A stretch of 64,000 bases of DNA from Gillisia sp. Hel_I_86 (GCF_007827275.1 NZ_VISE01000001.1:3286001-3350000); one strand, 5' to 3'. Shown: positions 36,450 through 45,570, counted from the first letter of the stretch. The notes: generated from the sequence alone by a model not told the origin. Program-made: numbers and translations.

Positions 36450-36868
36450 TATCCCATCTTTAAATAATAATCTGCGGAATGCTTTCCAGAACCATAGATT
36501 ATAAAAAAACAGGTAAGCAATAATATTGCGATTGCAAGTACTAAATTCCCAGGATTCATTGCCCCAATAAAGTTGATTAAGATCGCGCCAATAAGTATTG
36601 GAAGTTGTGCAATCAATGCCCAACGTGTAAGCAAACCAAAGGCTATCATAAGGCCTCCCACTAAATGTGCTGGCGCTACGTAGTGAATAACGATCATCGC
36701 TCCTCCAAAATCGCGAAGTGGCTTGAATAGCTCCATAAGCATCTGACTTTGAGAAATAAATTGAAGTCCTTTTATAAAAAAGAAAACTCCCAGTGCAACC
36801 CTTAAAATGTCCAGTGAATAATAAGTATGCGCATTTGCCCACTTATTAAGAGATTTTATTGTTGTCAT
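36446..36868 (-). CDS. DoxX family membrane protein
   Basis: 140 residues with four hydrophobic helices (LRVALGVFFFIKGLQFIS, AHLVGGLMIAFGLLTRW, IAQLPILIGAILINFIG, AIAILLLTCFFIIYGSG). The pattern is that of DoxX/SURF4-like proteins, which take part in redox or thiosulfate:quinone chemistry in some species; the substrate here is unknown. It converges with the M24 peptidase gene, and both stops lie in one TTAA. Confidence 0.88.
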   Translation of the reverse strand: MTTIKSLNKWANAHTYYSLDILRVALGVFFFIKGLQFISQSQMLMELFKPLRDFGGAMIVIHYVAPAHLVGGLMIAFGLLTRWALIAQLPILIGAILINFIGAMNPGNLVLAIAILLLTCFFIIYGSGKHSADYYLKMGY

Positions 36869-37362
36869 AACTCAAAATTTAACAGTTAAGTTACTGATAA
36901 TTAGTGACTTTATGAAAATAAAAATTGAATTTCTACAGAAGAAAGCCTCCAAGTTTTTAATTTAACATGGAGGCTTTGATAAATATTGATTCAATTTATT
37001 TTATAGAGGTCAGTAGATAGTTACCTATTGAAAAGTTTATCAATGTCGCTATCTGTCAGATTGAGCGTAAGTCAAAACCTTTATTTAGAGAACGAAGAGT
37101 TCTCGACTCCGCTACCATTGACGTGTTTTTATTTATTTGTGAATCCAAGACCCTGAAACCAGTTCAGGGTGACGATGCGGAATTGTCGTCATGCTGAACT
37201 TGTTTCAGCATCCCATCAGCTTATATAAAAAACACGTCAATTTCCTACGCTGGATAATTTTTTTATCACGGATCTCGAACCGACATTGTGGTAAAGATTA
37301 AAATACTGGTTATTAACAGGATAATCATCTTATTTAGATATGTGTTTATCTAGTGATCTCTG
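36869..37362. other. Intergenic repeat island, no gene seen
   Basis: It holds a perfect 10-bp hairpin AAAGCCTCCA/TGGAGGCTTT (36942-36977) and a chain of repeats. These are CTCGACTCCGCT (37102-37113), ACCATTGACGT (37114-37124), CCCTGAAACCAGTTCAGGG (37151-37169), GTCATGCTGAACTTGTTTCAGC (37188-37209), ACGTCAATTTCCTACGCT (37234-37251) and TTTTTTTATCACGGATCTC (37258-37276). The order of modules is partly shared with 43.2-43.6 kb and 60.0-60.2 kb. Confidence 0.65.
37102..37276. repeat. Composite modular repeat bounded by ATTGACGT / ACGTCAAT
   Basis: ACCATTGACGT (37114-37124) and ACGTCAATTTCCTACGCT (37234-37251) form inverted boundaries around two internal palindromes (CCCTGAAACCAGTTCAGGG, and GCTGAACTTGTTTCAGC within 37188-37212). 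The same two boundary sequences occur at 43273-43283 and 43632-43649. Confidence 0.6.
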
Positions 37363-39003
37363 TTATTTTATAAATTTTGTTTCTATATAGAACTCTTTTT
37401 CGTTGACTTGAATATCATCGAGATCTTCTACTTCCTTCGAAAATTCGATCCAAGTATTTGAAGGAGCAATCCTAATTTCTTTTTCATGTATAAAAATATC
37501 AACAGGCATCCTGAAGTTAGAGACATCTGTATTCCAACGATAATGGATTCGTTTGCCAGTTTTTTTGAATTCCAATACCGGAATGTTAGCGTATCTTAAA
37601 TATTGGTCAAAAACCGGTTGAAGCTCTGTTGCTATTGGAACATTAAAGAAATCTTCAACCGTTTTCGTGTCAATTGTTTGATGCTTGTAGGTACTGGTGT
37701 AATCTTTTAAGGTTTTCCACCAAAGTTCATCATTGTCATAAATACTTCTAATAGTATTTAAGAGATTAGCACCTTTAGGATACATATCTCTGGAACCTTC
37801 ACTGTTCACTCCATAGTCTCCAATTATAGGTGACTGGTTGCCAATGTTCTTTCTAAGCCCTTCCAAATATTTTAAAGCATCTTCTTTTCCCCACCTACAT
37901 TCAATATAAACTGCTTCAGAATAGGTAGTGAAACCTTCATGGATCCACATATCGGCAATGTCATTAGCTGTGATGCTGTTCCCAAACCACTCGTGTCCAG
38001 ATTCATGGATGATAATGAAATCCCATCTTAAGCCAATTCCTGTTCCAGAGAGATCACGGCCTAAATAGCCCATTTTGTAGTAGTTACCATAAGCTACGGC
38101 ACTTTGATGTTCCATGCCCAAATAAGGAGTTTCCACCAGCTTGAACCCATCCTCTTTAAAAGGATATTCCCCGAACTTTTCATAAAAACATTCCATCATT
38201 GGTTTAACCTCTGCGAACTGTTTTTTAGCTTTTTCGAGGTTATAAGGCAACACATAAAAATCCAGATCCAGATCTTGATAGGTATCTTGAAAATGAACAT
38301 AATTGGCTATGTTGAAAACGATGTCGTAGTTATTTATAGGATTATTCACCTTATAACTCCAGCGAGTGTACCCATTTTGTAAATCTGTTTTACCAATAAA
38401 TCGTCCATTGGAAACATTGGTCAGCCCGTTTGGTACTGCAATTTCAATCAAGGTTTCTTCCGGCTCATCACTTTGATGATCTTTATTGGGATACCAAAGA
38501 CTGGCTCCGGTTCCCTGAACGGCTACTCCAATCCACGGATTTCCTTCTTCATCCTTTTTAAAAACAAAACCACCATCCCAGGGCGCATTTTTTGCAACTA
38601 TAGGATTCCCAGAATAAAACACCTGAATGGAGTCTGTTGCTTCAGATCCTAAGGCTTCTTCGAATTCAACAAAAACAGCATTAAATTTTCTGGTATAGGC
38701 TAGCTGATGATTCCCATGCAATATTGAGTCTATCTGCATGTTTTCGAAAAGATCTATCTGCATAACAGGCAAATCTTCTTCAGCCTTAAATGTAATCGTA
38801 TTAAAACCTGAGATAAATCGCTCTTCTGGATCAATTTGAACTTGCAAATGATATTTCAAAACATCGTATGCACGTTCCGGCCTCAGCGATCCTCGAAGGG
38901 AATCTGCTTCGGTATATTGTTTTTGCTTGTTACTAAGTACTTGACCATTTACCGAAATACTTGTAAATAAAACAGCAGCCAATAATAAAAAGATATTTTT
39001 CAT
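37363..39003 (-). CDS. M1 family metallopeptidase, exported, short form
   Basis: 546 residues with a signal peptide (MKNIFLLLAAVLFTSISVNGQ). Substrate motif GMEHQSAVAYGN replaces the classic GAMEN; zinc site HESGHEWFGN with the third ligand in WIHEGFTTYSE. It ends soon after the catalytic domain, without the long helical C-terminal domain of the 705-residue M1 at 15.2 kb. The two are therefore different subfamilies. It lies 5 bp downstream of the acyl-CoA carboxylase gene on the same strand. Confidence 0.92.
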   Translation of the reverse strand: MKNIFLLLAAVLFTSISVNGQVLSNKQKQYTEADSLRGSLRPERAYDVLKYHLQVQIDPEERFISGFNTITFKAEEDLPVMQIDLFENMQIDSILHGNHQLAYTRKFNAVFVEFEEALGSEATDSIQVFYSGNPIVAKNAPWDGGFVFKKDEEGNPWIGVAVQGTGASLWYPNKDHQSDEPEETLIEIAVPNGLTNVSNGRFIGKTDLQNGYTRWSYKVNNPINNYDIVFNIANYVHFQDTYQDLDLDFYVLPYNLEKAKKQFAEVKPMMECFYEKFGEYPFKEDGFKLVETPYLGMEHQSAVAYGNYYKMGYLGRDLSGTGIGLRWDFIIIHESGHEWFGNSITANDIADMWIHEGFTTYSEAVYIECRWGKEDALKYLEGLRKNIGNQSPIIGDYGVNSEGSRDMYPKGANLLNTIRSIYDNDELWWKTLKDYTSTYKHQTIDTKTVEDFFNVPIATELQPVFDQYLRYANIPVLEFKKTGKRIHYRWNTDVSNFRMPVDIFIHEKEIRIAPSNTWIEFSKEVEDLDDIQVNEKEFYIETKFIK

Positions 39004-39008
39004 TAAAA

Positions 39009-40637
39009 TCAGGTCTGGATTACTCCTAAATTAAAATCTTTGGTAATAGGAGCGTGGTTCGCAGCTTCAATCCCTGTAGAGATCCATTTTCTGGTATCTA
39101 ACGGATTTATAATAGCATCTGTCCATAGTCTGGCGGCTGCATAGTATGGAGAAGTTTGTTTGTCGTATCTGGCTTTTATTTTATCGAATACTTCTTTTTC
39201 TTTGTCGGCATCTACTTTTTCCCCTTTTTTGGCCATGGAAGCTGTTTCAATTTGAGCCAATACCTTTGCAGCTTGAGTTCCTCCCATTACGGCAAGCTCG
39301 GCACTTGGCCATGCCACTATAAATCTAGGATCGTATGCTTTTCCGCACATCGCGTAATTCCCGGCACCATAGGAGTTTCCAATGATGATTGTGAATTTAG
39401 GCACTACAGAGTTACTTACTGCACTCACCATTTTGGCTCCATCTTTTATAATTCCGCCATGCTCACTTTTACTTCCAACCATGAATCCGGTAACATCTTG
39501 TAAAAACACCAAAGGAATTTTCTTCTGGTTACAGTTTGCTATAAAACGAGTGGCTTTATCGGCAGAATCTGAATAAATAACCCCGCCAAACTGCATTTCT
39601 CCGGTCTTGGTTTTTACAATTTTACGCTGATTGGCAACAATTCCAACTGCCCACCCATCTATTCTGGCGTATCCGGTAATAATTGTTTGCCCATATTCCT
39701 TCTTATATTCTTCAAATTCGGAATCATCTACCAATCTCGAGATGATCTCCCGCATGTCATATTGATCGTTGCGCTTTCTTGGTAAAATTCCGAAGATCTC
39801 ATTTGGATCTTCCTTCGGTTTTACAGTAGGCTTCCTACTATATCCAGCCTTATCGTAATCCCCAATTTTATCCATGATGTTCTTGATCTTGTCCAAGGCA
39901 TCTTTATCGTCTTTGGCTTTATAATCTGTTACTCCACTTATTTCAGAATGTGTGGTAGCACCCCCAAGAGTTTCATTATCTATAGATTCTCCTATAGCAG
40001 CTTTTACCAAGTAGCTTCCTGCTAAGAAAATACTTCCGGTTTTTTCAACTATTATAGCTTCATCACTCATAATTGGTAAGTAAGCACCACCGGCAACACA
40101 ACTTCCCATTACGGCTGAGATTTGGGTTATTCCCATACTACTCATTACTGCATTATTTCTGAAAATTCTTCCGAAGTGTTCTTTGTCCGGAAAAATTTCA
40201 TCTTGCATTGGTAAATATACCCCCGCGCTGTCCACCAAATAAATGATTGGAAGCCTGTTTTCGATAGCAATCTCCTGAGCCCTTAAATTCTTTTTTGCAG
40301 TGATAGGAAACCAAGCTCCGGCTTTTACGGTTGCATCGTTTGCAACAACAATACATTGTTTTCCGGAAACATGTCCTATTTTAATAACTACTCCACCACT
40401 AGGGCATCCGCCATGCTCTTCATACATCTCATCTCCTACAAAGGCTCCAAGCTCTATAGCAGCTTCAGAATCATCTAAAAGATAATTAACACGCTCTCTG
40501 GCAGTCATTTTTCCCTTGGCATGATGTTTTTCGATGCGTTTTTCTCCTCCTCCAAGCTTAACTTGTGCAAGCTTTTGTCTTAATGTAGAAAGTAAAAGTT
40601 TATTATGATCTTCATTTTTATTGAAGTTAAGATCCAT
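39009..40637 (-). CDS. Acyl-CoA carboxylase, carboxyltransferase (beta) subunit
   Basis: 542 residues, both crotonase-like carboxyltransferase halves present. Visible are GKMTARERVNYLLDD, HGGCPSGGVVIKIG, GSCVAGGAYLPIMSDEAIIV in the N half and FLQDVTGFMVGSKSEHGGIIKDGAKM, IIGNSYGAGNYAMCG and WPSAELAVMGG in the C half. It transfers carboxyl from biotin to an acyl-CoA, most likely methylcrotonyl- or propionyl-CoA. The sequence alone does not decide which. The biotin carboxylase subunit is not in the window. Confidence 0.92.
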   Translation of the reverse strand: MDLNFNKNEDHNKLLLSTLRQKLAQVKLGGGEKRIEKHHAKGKMTARERVNYLLDDSEAAIELGAFVGDEMYEEHGGCPSGGVVIKIGHVSGKQCIVVANDATVKAGAWFPITAKKNLRAQEIAIENRLPIIYLVDSAGVYLPMQDEIFPDKEHFGRIFRNNAVMSSMGITQISAVMGSCVAGGAYLPIMSDEAIIVEKTGSIFLAGSYLVKAAIGESIDNETLGGATTHSEISGVTDYKAKDDKDALDKIKNIMDKIGDYDKAGYSRKPTVKPKEDPNEIFGILPRKRNDQYDMREIISRLVDDSEFEEYKKEYGQTIITGYARIDGWAVGIVANQRKIVKTKTGEMQFGGVIYSDSADKATRFIANCNQKKIPLVFLQDVTGFMVGSKSEHGGIIKDGAKMVSAVSNSVVPKFTIIIGNSYGAGNYAMCGKAYDPRFIVAWPSAELAVMGGTQAAKVLAQIETASMAKKGEKVDADKEKEVFDKIKARYDKQTSPYYAAARLWTDAIINPLDTRKWISTGIEAANHAPITKDFNLGVIQT

Positions 40638-40852
40638 AGGAATTGTAGTATTATATTGCCCGAATATTAGTGGTTAAAGAGATAATGATAACCCAAGAAT
40701 AATTTCGGGATTTTATTCTAGTATCAGTATCTTGGCTAAAATACAAAATCGATGTAATTTTTAAAGCTGAAAATGTTTTAAAATGCCTCCTGAAATATGG
40801 TTATTTGTAATGATATAGTTTTGCGATTCCGTGAAAAATCAAAGTTTAAGAC

Positions 40853-41323
40853 ATGAAAGAAATTAGAAATCAATTAGTTAAGCATATTAAGGGTGGGGAA
40901 GCTTTTATGCCAATCGATAATTTGTTAAAATTTATTTCATTTGAAAAATTATGTGAACGTCCTGAAAATCTTCCATATTCCTTCTATGAGATATTCTATC
41001 ATATAAGATTCGCTCAGAGAGACATATTGGATTATATCAAAAATGATAATTACAAGCATAAGCAGTGGCCACAAGATTATTGGCCCAAGAATAACAGTAT
41101 TGAATCTTCTGAAGTGTGGGAATCATTAAAATCGAAGTTTTTTAAAGAACAGCAAGAATTAATCGAATTTTTACTAGAGCCAAAAAATGACATTTTTCGT
41201 CCTGTGAATTTACAAACTAAGCACATTGTACTAAGAGAAATTTTCCTGGTAATCGAGCATAATTCGTATCACACCGGTCAATTGATGATTGTTTTAAGAA
41301 GTTTAGGTTTGTATCCCGCATAA
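40853..41323 (+). CDS. DinB-like (DUF664/DinB_2) putative metalloenzyme
   Basis: A 156-residue four-helix protein of the YfiT/DinB superfamily. The likely metal His residues are in FYHIRFAQRDILDYI and IEHNSYHTGQLMIV, the canonical HxxxH near the C-terminus. Some relatives use bacillithiol or mycothiol as cosubstrate. Because this organism carries bshB1 and ytxJ, a bacillithiol transferase role is an attractive but unproven idea. It is not DNA polymerase IV, which shares the DinB name. Confidence 0.85.
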   Translation: MKEIRNQLVKHIKGGEAFMPIDNLLKFISFEKLCERPENLPYSFYEIFYHIRFAQRDILDYIKNDNYKHKQWPQDYWPKNNSIESSEVWESLKSKFFKEQQELIEFLLEPKNDIFRPVNLQTKHIVLREIFLVIEHNSYHTGQLMIVLRSLGLYPA

Positions 41324-41473
41324 TTCAGGTTTGCAATGCTGGGATGCGATTAAAATTTAGGATATTTGTACTTTCAAAAATCTAAAATTTTAAAGTGTCA
41401 CTATACTATTGATGAATGAGACAGTGACAGTTTAAATAGGATTTATTAGATTGTAATAATAAAAACATTAAAA

Positions 41474-43165
41474 ATGGCAGATGATAATAAGGTGATTTTC
41501 TCCATGTCTGGGTTAACAAAGACCTTCCCGGGAGCAAATACACCAGTACTAAAGAATATTTATTTAAGTTTCTTCTATGGGGCTAAAATAGGGATTTTAG
41601 GATTGAACGGATCTGGAAAATCAACATTGTTGAAGATCATTGCAGGGGTGGAAAAGAACTATCAAGGAGATGTGGTCTTCGCTCCCGGGTATACCGTTGG
41701 TATGCTGGAGCAAGAACCAGATCTTGATGATGAAAAAACGGTTTTAGAGGTTGTAAAAGAAGGGGTGGCTGCAACTGTGGCAATTCTTGATGAATACAAT
41801 AAGATAAACGATATGTTTGGCCTTCCTGAGGTTTATGAGGATGCAGATAAAATGCAAAAACTCATGGATAAGCAGGCAGCTCTACAAGATGAGATCGATG
41901 CTTCTAATGCTTGGGAATTAGATACCAAACTGGAAATTGCAATGGATGCACTTCGTACTCCAGACTCGGACAAGAAAATTGGAGTATTATCTGGAGGGGA
42001 GCGCAGAAGAGTTGCTTTATGTAGATTGTTATTACAAGAGCCAGATGTGTTATTATTGGATGAGCCAACCAACCATTTGGATGCCGAATCTGTACATTGG
42101 TTGGAACATCATTTAGCTCAATACAAAGGAACCGTGATCGCTGTAACTCACGATAGGTACTTCCTTGACAATGTAGCCGGGTGGATACTGGAACTGGATC
42201 GAGGTGAAGGAATTCCTTGGAAAGGGAACTATTCTTCTTGGTTAGATCAAAAATCCAAACGTTTGGCACAGGAGCAAAAAACAGCAAGCAAGCGTCAAAA
42301 AACATTAGAACGGGAATTGGAATGGTCCCGTATGTCCCCAAAAGGAAGGCAGACCAAGCAAAAAGCGAGATTGAACAATTACGATAAATTGTTGAGTCAG
42401 GATCAGAAAAAGATGGACGAGCAATTGGAGATCTATATTCCTAATGGTCCCCGTTTGGGAACAAACGTTATTGAAGCTAAAGGAGTAAGCAAGGCTTTTG
42501 ATGATAAACTGCTTTATGAAGATTTTAATTTCACCTTACCACAGGCTGGAATTGTTGGAGTTATTGGGCCTAACGGTGCAGGTAAGACCACTATTTTTAA
42601 AATGATCATGGGTGAGATAGCTCCAGATCAGGGAAGTTTTGAAGTAGGAGATACGGTAAAGATCGCATATGTAGATCAAAGCCATTCCAATATGGATCCC
42701 GAAAAAACGATTTGGCAAAATTTCAGCGACGGGCAGGAGCTTATTAATATGGGGGGAAAACAAGTGAATTCCAGAGCCTATTTAAGCCGATTCAATTTTG
42801 GGGGAGGAGAACAGAACAAAAAAGTGAGCATGCTTTCCGGAGGGGAACGTAACCGTTTGCACCTTGCCATGACTCTTAAAGAAGAAGGAAACGTGTTGTT
42901 ATTGGATGAGCCAACGAATGACTTGGATGTAAATACCCTGCGTGCGCTGGAAGAAGGTTTAGATAACTTTGCGGGCTGTGCGGTGGTGATTTCTCACGAT
43001 AGATGGTTCTTGGATAGAATATGTACGCATATCCTAGCTTTTGAAGGTAATTCGCAGGTTTATTTCTTTGAAGGGGGTTTCTCAGATTATGAAGAGAACA
43101 AAAAGAAACGTTTGGGTGGAGATTTGATGCCGAAGCGTATCAAATACAAAAAATTGACTCGATAA
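41474..43165 (+). CDS. ettA: Energy-dependent translational throttle protein EttA (ABC-F)
   Basis: 563 residues, two ABC ATPase domains and no transmembrane part. First domain GLNGSGKST, VLSGGERRRVALC, LLLDEPTNHLDAES; second GPNGAGKTT, MLSGGERNRLHLA, LLLDEPTNDLDVNT. The arm insertion in domain 1 and the inter-domain linker (WSRMSPKGRQTKQKARLNNY) match EttA, which gates the ribosomal E site by ATP/ADP ratio. Full length. Confidence 0.96.
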   Translation: MADDNKVIFSMSGLTKTFPGANTPVLKNIYLSFFYGAKIGILGLNGSGKSTLLKIIAGVEKNYQGDVVFAPGYTVGMLEQEPDLDDEKTVLEVVKEGVAATVAILDEYNKINDMFGLPEVYEDADKMQKLMDKQAALQDEIDASNAWELDTKLEIAMDALRTPDSDKKIGVLSGGERRRVALCRLLLQEPDVLLLDEPTNHLDAESVHWLEHHLAQYKGTVIAVTHDRYFLDNVAGWILELDRGEGIPWKGNYSSWLDQKSKRLAQEQKTASKRQKTLERELEWSRMSPKGRQTKQKARLNNYDKLLSQDQKKMDEQLEIYIPNGPRLGTNVIEAKGVSKAFDDKLLYEDFNFTLPQAGIVGVIGPNGAGKTTIFKMIMGEIAPDQGSFEVGDTVKIAYVDQSHSNMDPEKTIWQNFSDGQELINMGGKQVNSRAYLSRFNFGGGEQNKKVSMLSGGERNRLHLAMTLKEEGNVLLLDEPTNDLDVNTLRALEEGLDNFAGCAVVISHDRWFLDRICTHILAFEGNSQVYFFEGGFSDYEENKKKRLGGDLMPKRIKYKKLTR

Positions 43166-43447
43166 ATGACTGTCAAAATTTTATATTTTCGTCAAGCTGT
43201 CCCGACGGTTCGGGAGTTTCAGCTTTTAATTAATTATAACTATATAAGATTTTAGAGATCCTGAAATGAATTACCATTGACGTATTTTTATAAGTTGCTT
43301 ATTTATAGCTAATTATAGTATCTAATTCCTTAGCTATTTTTTAATACGCTTTTTGTTCTCATTGCGGCAATTCCAAGAATTTGTAAAACACTCCCTTTGG
43401 TCTATAAAGCTTTGATTAATTTTAATGGTTGTTGATTTTTTTGTTTG

Positions 43448-43578
43448 TCCAAAAAAACGGAACCAAAAAAAGGACACTTTTTTGTAGGTGTTTACAATTA
43501 TGCTACCGCATAATTAGAACCGTGCTCCCCCAGCTAAATTTTCTCCAAGGCTTCGAAAATTTTACGCTGGGGAAGCAC
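43448..43578. other. Chain of three hairpins, candidate structured RNA or repeat
   Basis: GTCC and GGAC flank an A-rich segment (about 43447-43475). AATTATGC (43496-43503) pairs with GCATAATT (43508-43515) around TACC. A long imperfect stem runs from GTGCTCCCCCAGC (43522-43534) to GCTGGGGAAGCAC (43566-43578), with an inner TAAATTTTC / GAAAATTTTA. T runs occur nearby. No known RNA family is recognised. Confidence 0.4.
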
Positions 43579-43689
43579 TACACGGCAAAAAAGAAGTTCT
43601 TAAAAACGATAAATCTGCTAAGAACCATCATACGTCAATTTCCTACGCTCAGGATGACCATTTTATCAATTTGCAGATTATTTTAAGCA

Positions 43690-43732
43690 TAAAAAATCTC
43701 CGAAGATCTTTCTTCGGAGGTTTTATTTTATA
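43690..43732. terminator. Bidirectional terminator
   Basis: Stem CTCCGAAGA / TCTTCGGAG with a TCTT loop, an A6 run on the left (T run on the minus strand) and TTTTATTTTA on the right. It ends transcription of the small minus-strand gene at 43746. Confidence 0.8.
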
Positions 43733-43745
43733 ATTCAAACTAGTA

Positions 43746-44039
43746 TTACTCTATGTTCCTGTAAGTCAATTCCAATTCGTCATCTGCAATTTGTGGATCG
43801 TCTACTCTTGTTAAAATGAGAATATCCCCATCAATTGTATATTTGAAGTCATCTGAACCATTTATTTTTAGGGTGTCCTCAGATAGCGTATAATCGGAGG
43901 TACCCGATTTTGCTATATAAAAATAATCTTCTCTGGGATTCTGCACACTAACCCTGTTTTCTGAATCTTTAAACTGGAGGGTAAAATCGTTGAAAGTAGT
44001 ATCAGGATCAAAACCGCAAAAACAACGGAGATTGGTCAA
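43746..44039 (-). CDS. Hypothetical protein with no ATG start, possibly 5' truncated
   Basis: 97 residues if the TTG at 44039 is used. The sequence (LRCFCGFDPD, then alternating polar beta-like stretches ending YTIDGDILILTRVDD and LELTYRNIE) resembles the mature part of small flavobacterial lipoproteins. The frame stays open upstream for ~14 codons (QQKKFLAFSKKSG) to a stop, with no ATG and no signal peptide. That upstream part runs straight into a palindromic repeat at 44070-44240. It may be a gene whose 5' end was replaced by the repeat. Function unknown. Confidence 0.45.
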   Translation of the reverse strand: MTNLRCFCGFDPDTTFNDFTLQFKDSENRVSVQNPREDYFYIAKSGTSDYTLSEDTLKINGSDDFKYTIDGDILILTRVDDPQIADDELELTYRNIE

Positions 44040-44068
44040 CCCACTTTTCTTACTGAAAGCTAAAAACT

Positions 44069-44240
44069 TTTTTTGTTGTCATTTCGAAGGAGTTTTTGAA
44101 CGACCGAGAAATCTCTTTCAAAAAAGAATTTAATCTTGGTAATTCTGGCCGTCAAACTTCGACATGCTCAGTTCGACCAAGATTTATACAGCTTTTAAAT
44201 ACGAAATAAAGATTTCTCCCTTCGGTCGAAATGACAAAAA
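44069..44240. repeat. Large inverted repeat (GTCATTTCGA...TCGAAATGAC)
   Basis: TTGTCATTTCGAAGGAG at the left and CTTCGGTCGAAATGACAA at the right are inverted copies, each with an inner AGAAATCT / AGATTTCT. Between them lies a further repeat-like CTTCGACATGCTCAGTTCGA (44157-44176). The element separates the start-less small gene from the DEAD-box gene. Confidence 0.65.
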
Positions 44241-44246
44241 ATGATA

Positions 44247-45488
44247 TTATTTATACCAGCGTTTTTTATTGGCTTTAGAACCACTTCCTTTTCTCCCTTT
44301 TTTATGCTTGCTGCCTTTCTTTTTGTGAACGATAGGTTCAGCATCTTTCTCTAAAGGATAAGGATGTTCCGTCTCTACAGGAATTTTATTCCCGATCAAT
44401 GTTTCAATGAATTTTATGTATTTTTTTTCATCTGCACTACAAAAAGAAATTGAGGTTCCCACACTGCCTGCACGCCCGGTACGCCCAATTCGATGTACAT
44501 AAACCTCTGACATACTCGGGATGTCAAAATTGATCACAAAATCCAAGGAATCGATATCTAATCCACGTGCTGCAAGATCTGTTGCAACCAATATATTTAC
44601 TTCTTTGCTTTTAAATCTTTCCAACGCCGAAGTTCTATCAGACTGACTTTTATCTCCGTGAAGTTCATCGGCTTTAAAGCCATTTTTCACAAGAGATTGC
44701 AAAGCTTTTTCAACTCCAAACTTGGTTCTCCTAAAGATCAAGACAGATTTGTTTTTAACCACATTACGCATTACATAAAGCAGTAGTTCTACTTTATCCC
44801 GCTTTGGAACCATATATAGCTTTTGCTCTATAGAGGGTGCGGCAGAAGAATTTACGGTCAGCTCAATTTTCTCAGGGTCTTGCAATAAAGATTTGGCCAG
44901 ATCCTGAACTTTTGGTGGAATAGTTGCTGAAAACATAAGCCTTTGCACCAAATTGGGAGCAAGCCTGATTATTTTTTGGACTTCATCTATAAAGCCCATA
45001 TCCAGCATAAGATCTGCTTCATCGAGAACCAAAATTTCCACTTCTTCAAGATTGATGTAACCTTGTTTTCTTAGGTCCAATAGTCTTCCGGGAGTAGCTA
45101 CCAGAATATGTAAGCCATCTTTTAAGAAGTTGATTTGTGGTTGCATGGAAGCACCACCAAAAACTACTCCGGATTTTATATTGGTGAATTTTGAATAGTC
45201 TTTAATATTCTCTGCAATTTGCACGGCCAATTCTCTGGTTGGGCTTACAATTAATACAGATAGAGTGTCTTTTATTTTTGGATCTTCCACCCGCTTAATC
45301 AAAAGTTGTAGCAGCGGAATAGCAAAAGCACCTGTTTTCCCGGTTCCTGTTTGCGCACAAGCAATAACATCGTTCCTTCTTAATATTTCAGGAATTACCT
45401 TTTCTTGGATTGGAGTAGGAGTGGTGTGTCCTATTTCGGATATTCCCTGCTGAATGGTTTGGGATAAAGGTAAATCTTCAAAAAGCAT
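44247..45488 (-). CDS. DEAD-box RNA helicase (RhlE-like)
   Basis: A 413-residue ATP-dependent RNA helicase. Q motif PTPIQEKVIP, Walker A AQTGTGKT, PTRELAVQ, TPGRLLDL, DEADLMLDMGF, SATIPP, ATDLAARGLDIDS and HRIGRTGRAG are all present. The C-terminus is a basic tail (KKKGSKHKKGRKGSGSK) that probably adds RNA affinity. Likely roles are ribosome assembly and cold adaptation, which the sequence does not resolve. Confidence 0.95.
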   Translation of the reverse strand: MLFEDLPLSQTIQQGISEIGHTTPTPIQEKVIPEILRRNDVIACAQTGTGKTGAFAIPLLQLLIKRVEDPKIKDTLSVLIVSPTRELAVQIAENIKDYSKFTNIKSGVVFGGASMQPQINFLKDGLHILVATPGRLLDLRKQGYINLEEVEILVLDEADLMLDMGFIDEVQKIIRLAPNLVQRLMFSATIPPKVQDLAKSLLQDPEKIELTVNSSAAPSIEQKLYMVPKRDKVELLLYVMRNVVKNKSVLIFRRTKFGVEKALQSLVKNGFKADELHGDKSQSDRTSALERFKSKEVNILVATDLAARGLDIDSLDFVINFDIPSMSEVYVHRIGRTGRAGSVGTSISFCSADEKKYIKFIETLIGNKIPVETEHPYPLEKDAEPIVHKKKGSKHKKGRKGSGSKANKKRWYK

Positions 45489-45570
45489 AATTTTATTTTA
45501 GACTTCAAAGATACTATAATTGTACGTTGGCTTTGCTAGCTTAAAAAGCGAAGTTAGCTAAAAGTGGTAT

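Larger units (their letters stand above)
43166..43745. other. Intergenic repeat and hairpin island
   Basis: No convincing gene. It has CCCGACGGTTCGGG inside GTCAAGCTG...CAGCTT (43191-43225), the boundary motif ACCATTGACGT (43273-43283), a chain of three hairpins (43448-43578), ACGTCAATTTCCTACGCT (43632-43649) and a terminator (43690-43732). An 85-codon plus-strand frame at 43429-43686 crosses all of these elements and looks like chance. Confidence 0.6.

Noticed and set aside
37100-37300. CRISPR array
   Set aside because: The repeats are palindromic modules of different sequence, not regularly spaced identical units, and no cas genes are present.
40853-41323. DinB as SOS translesion polymerase
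   Set aside because: The protein is 156 residues with a four-helix HxxxH metal-site pattern; it has no polymerase motifs.
41904-42341. 145-codon frame antisense to ettA
   Set aside because: Shadow of the first ABC domain and linker.
43429-43686. 85-codon plus-strand frame between ettA and the small minus-strand gene
   Set aside because: It runs across several hairpins and repeat boundaries, has a Leu/Phe/Lys-rich sequence with no domain character, and has no plausible start context.
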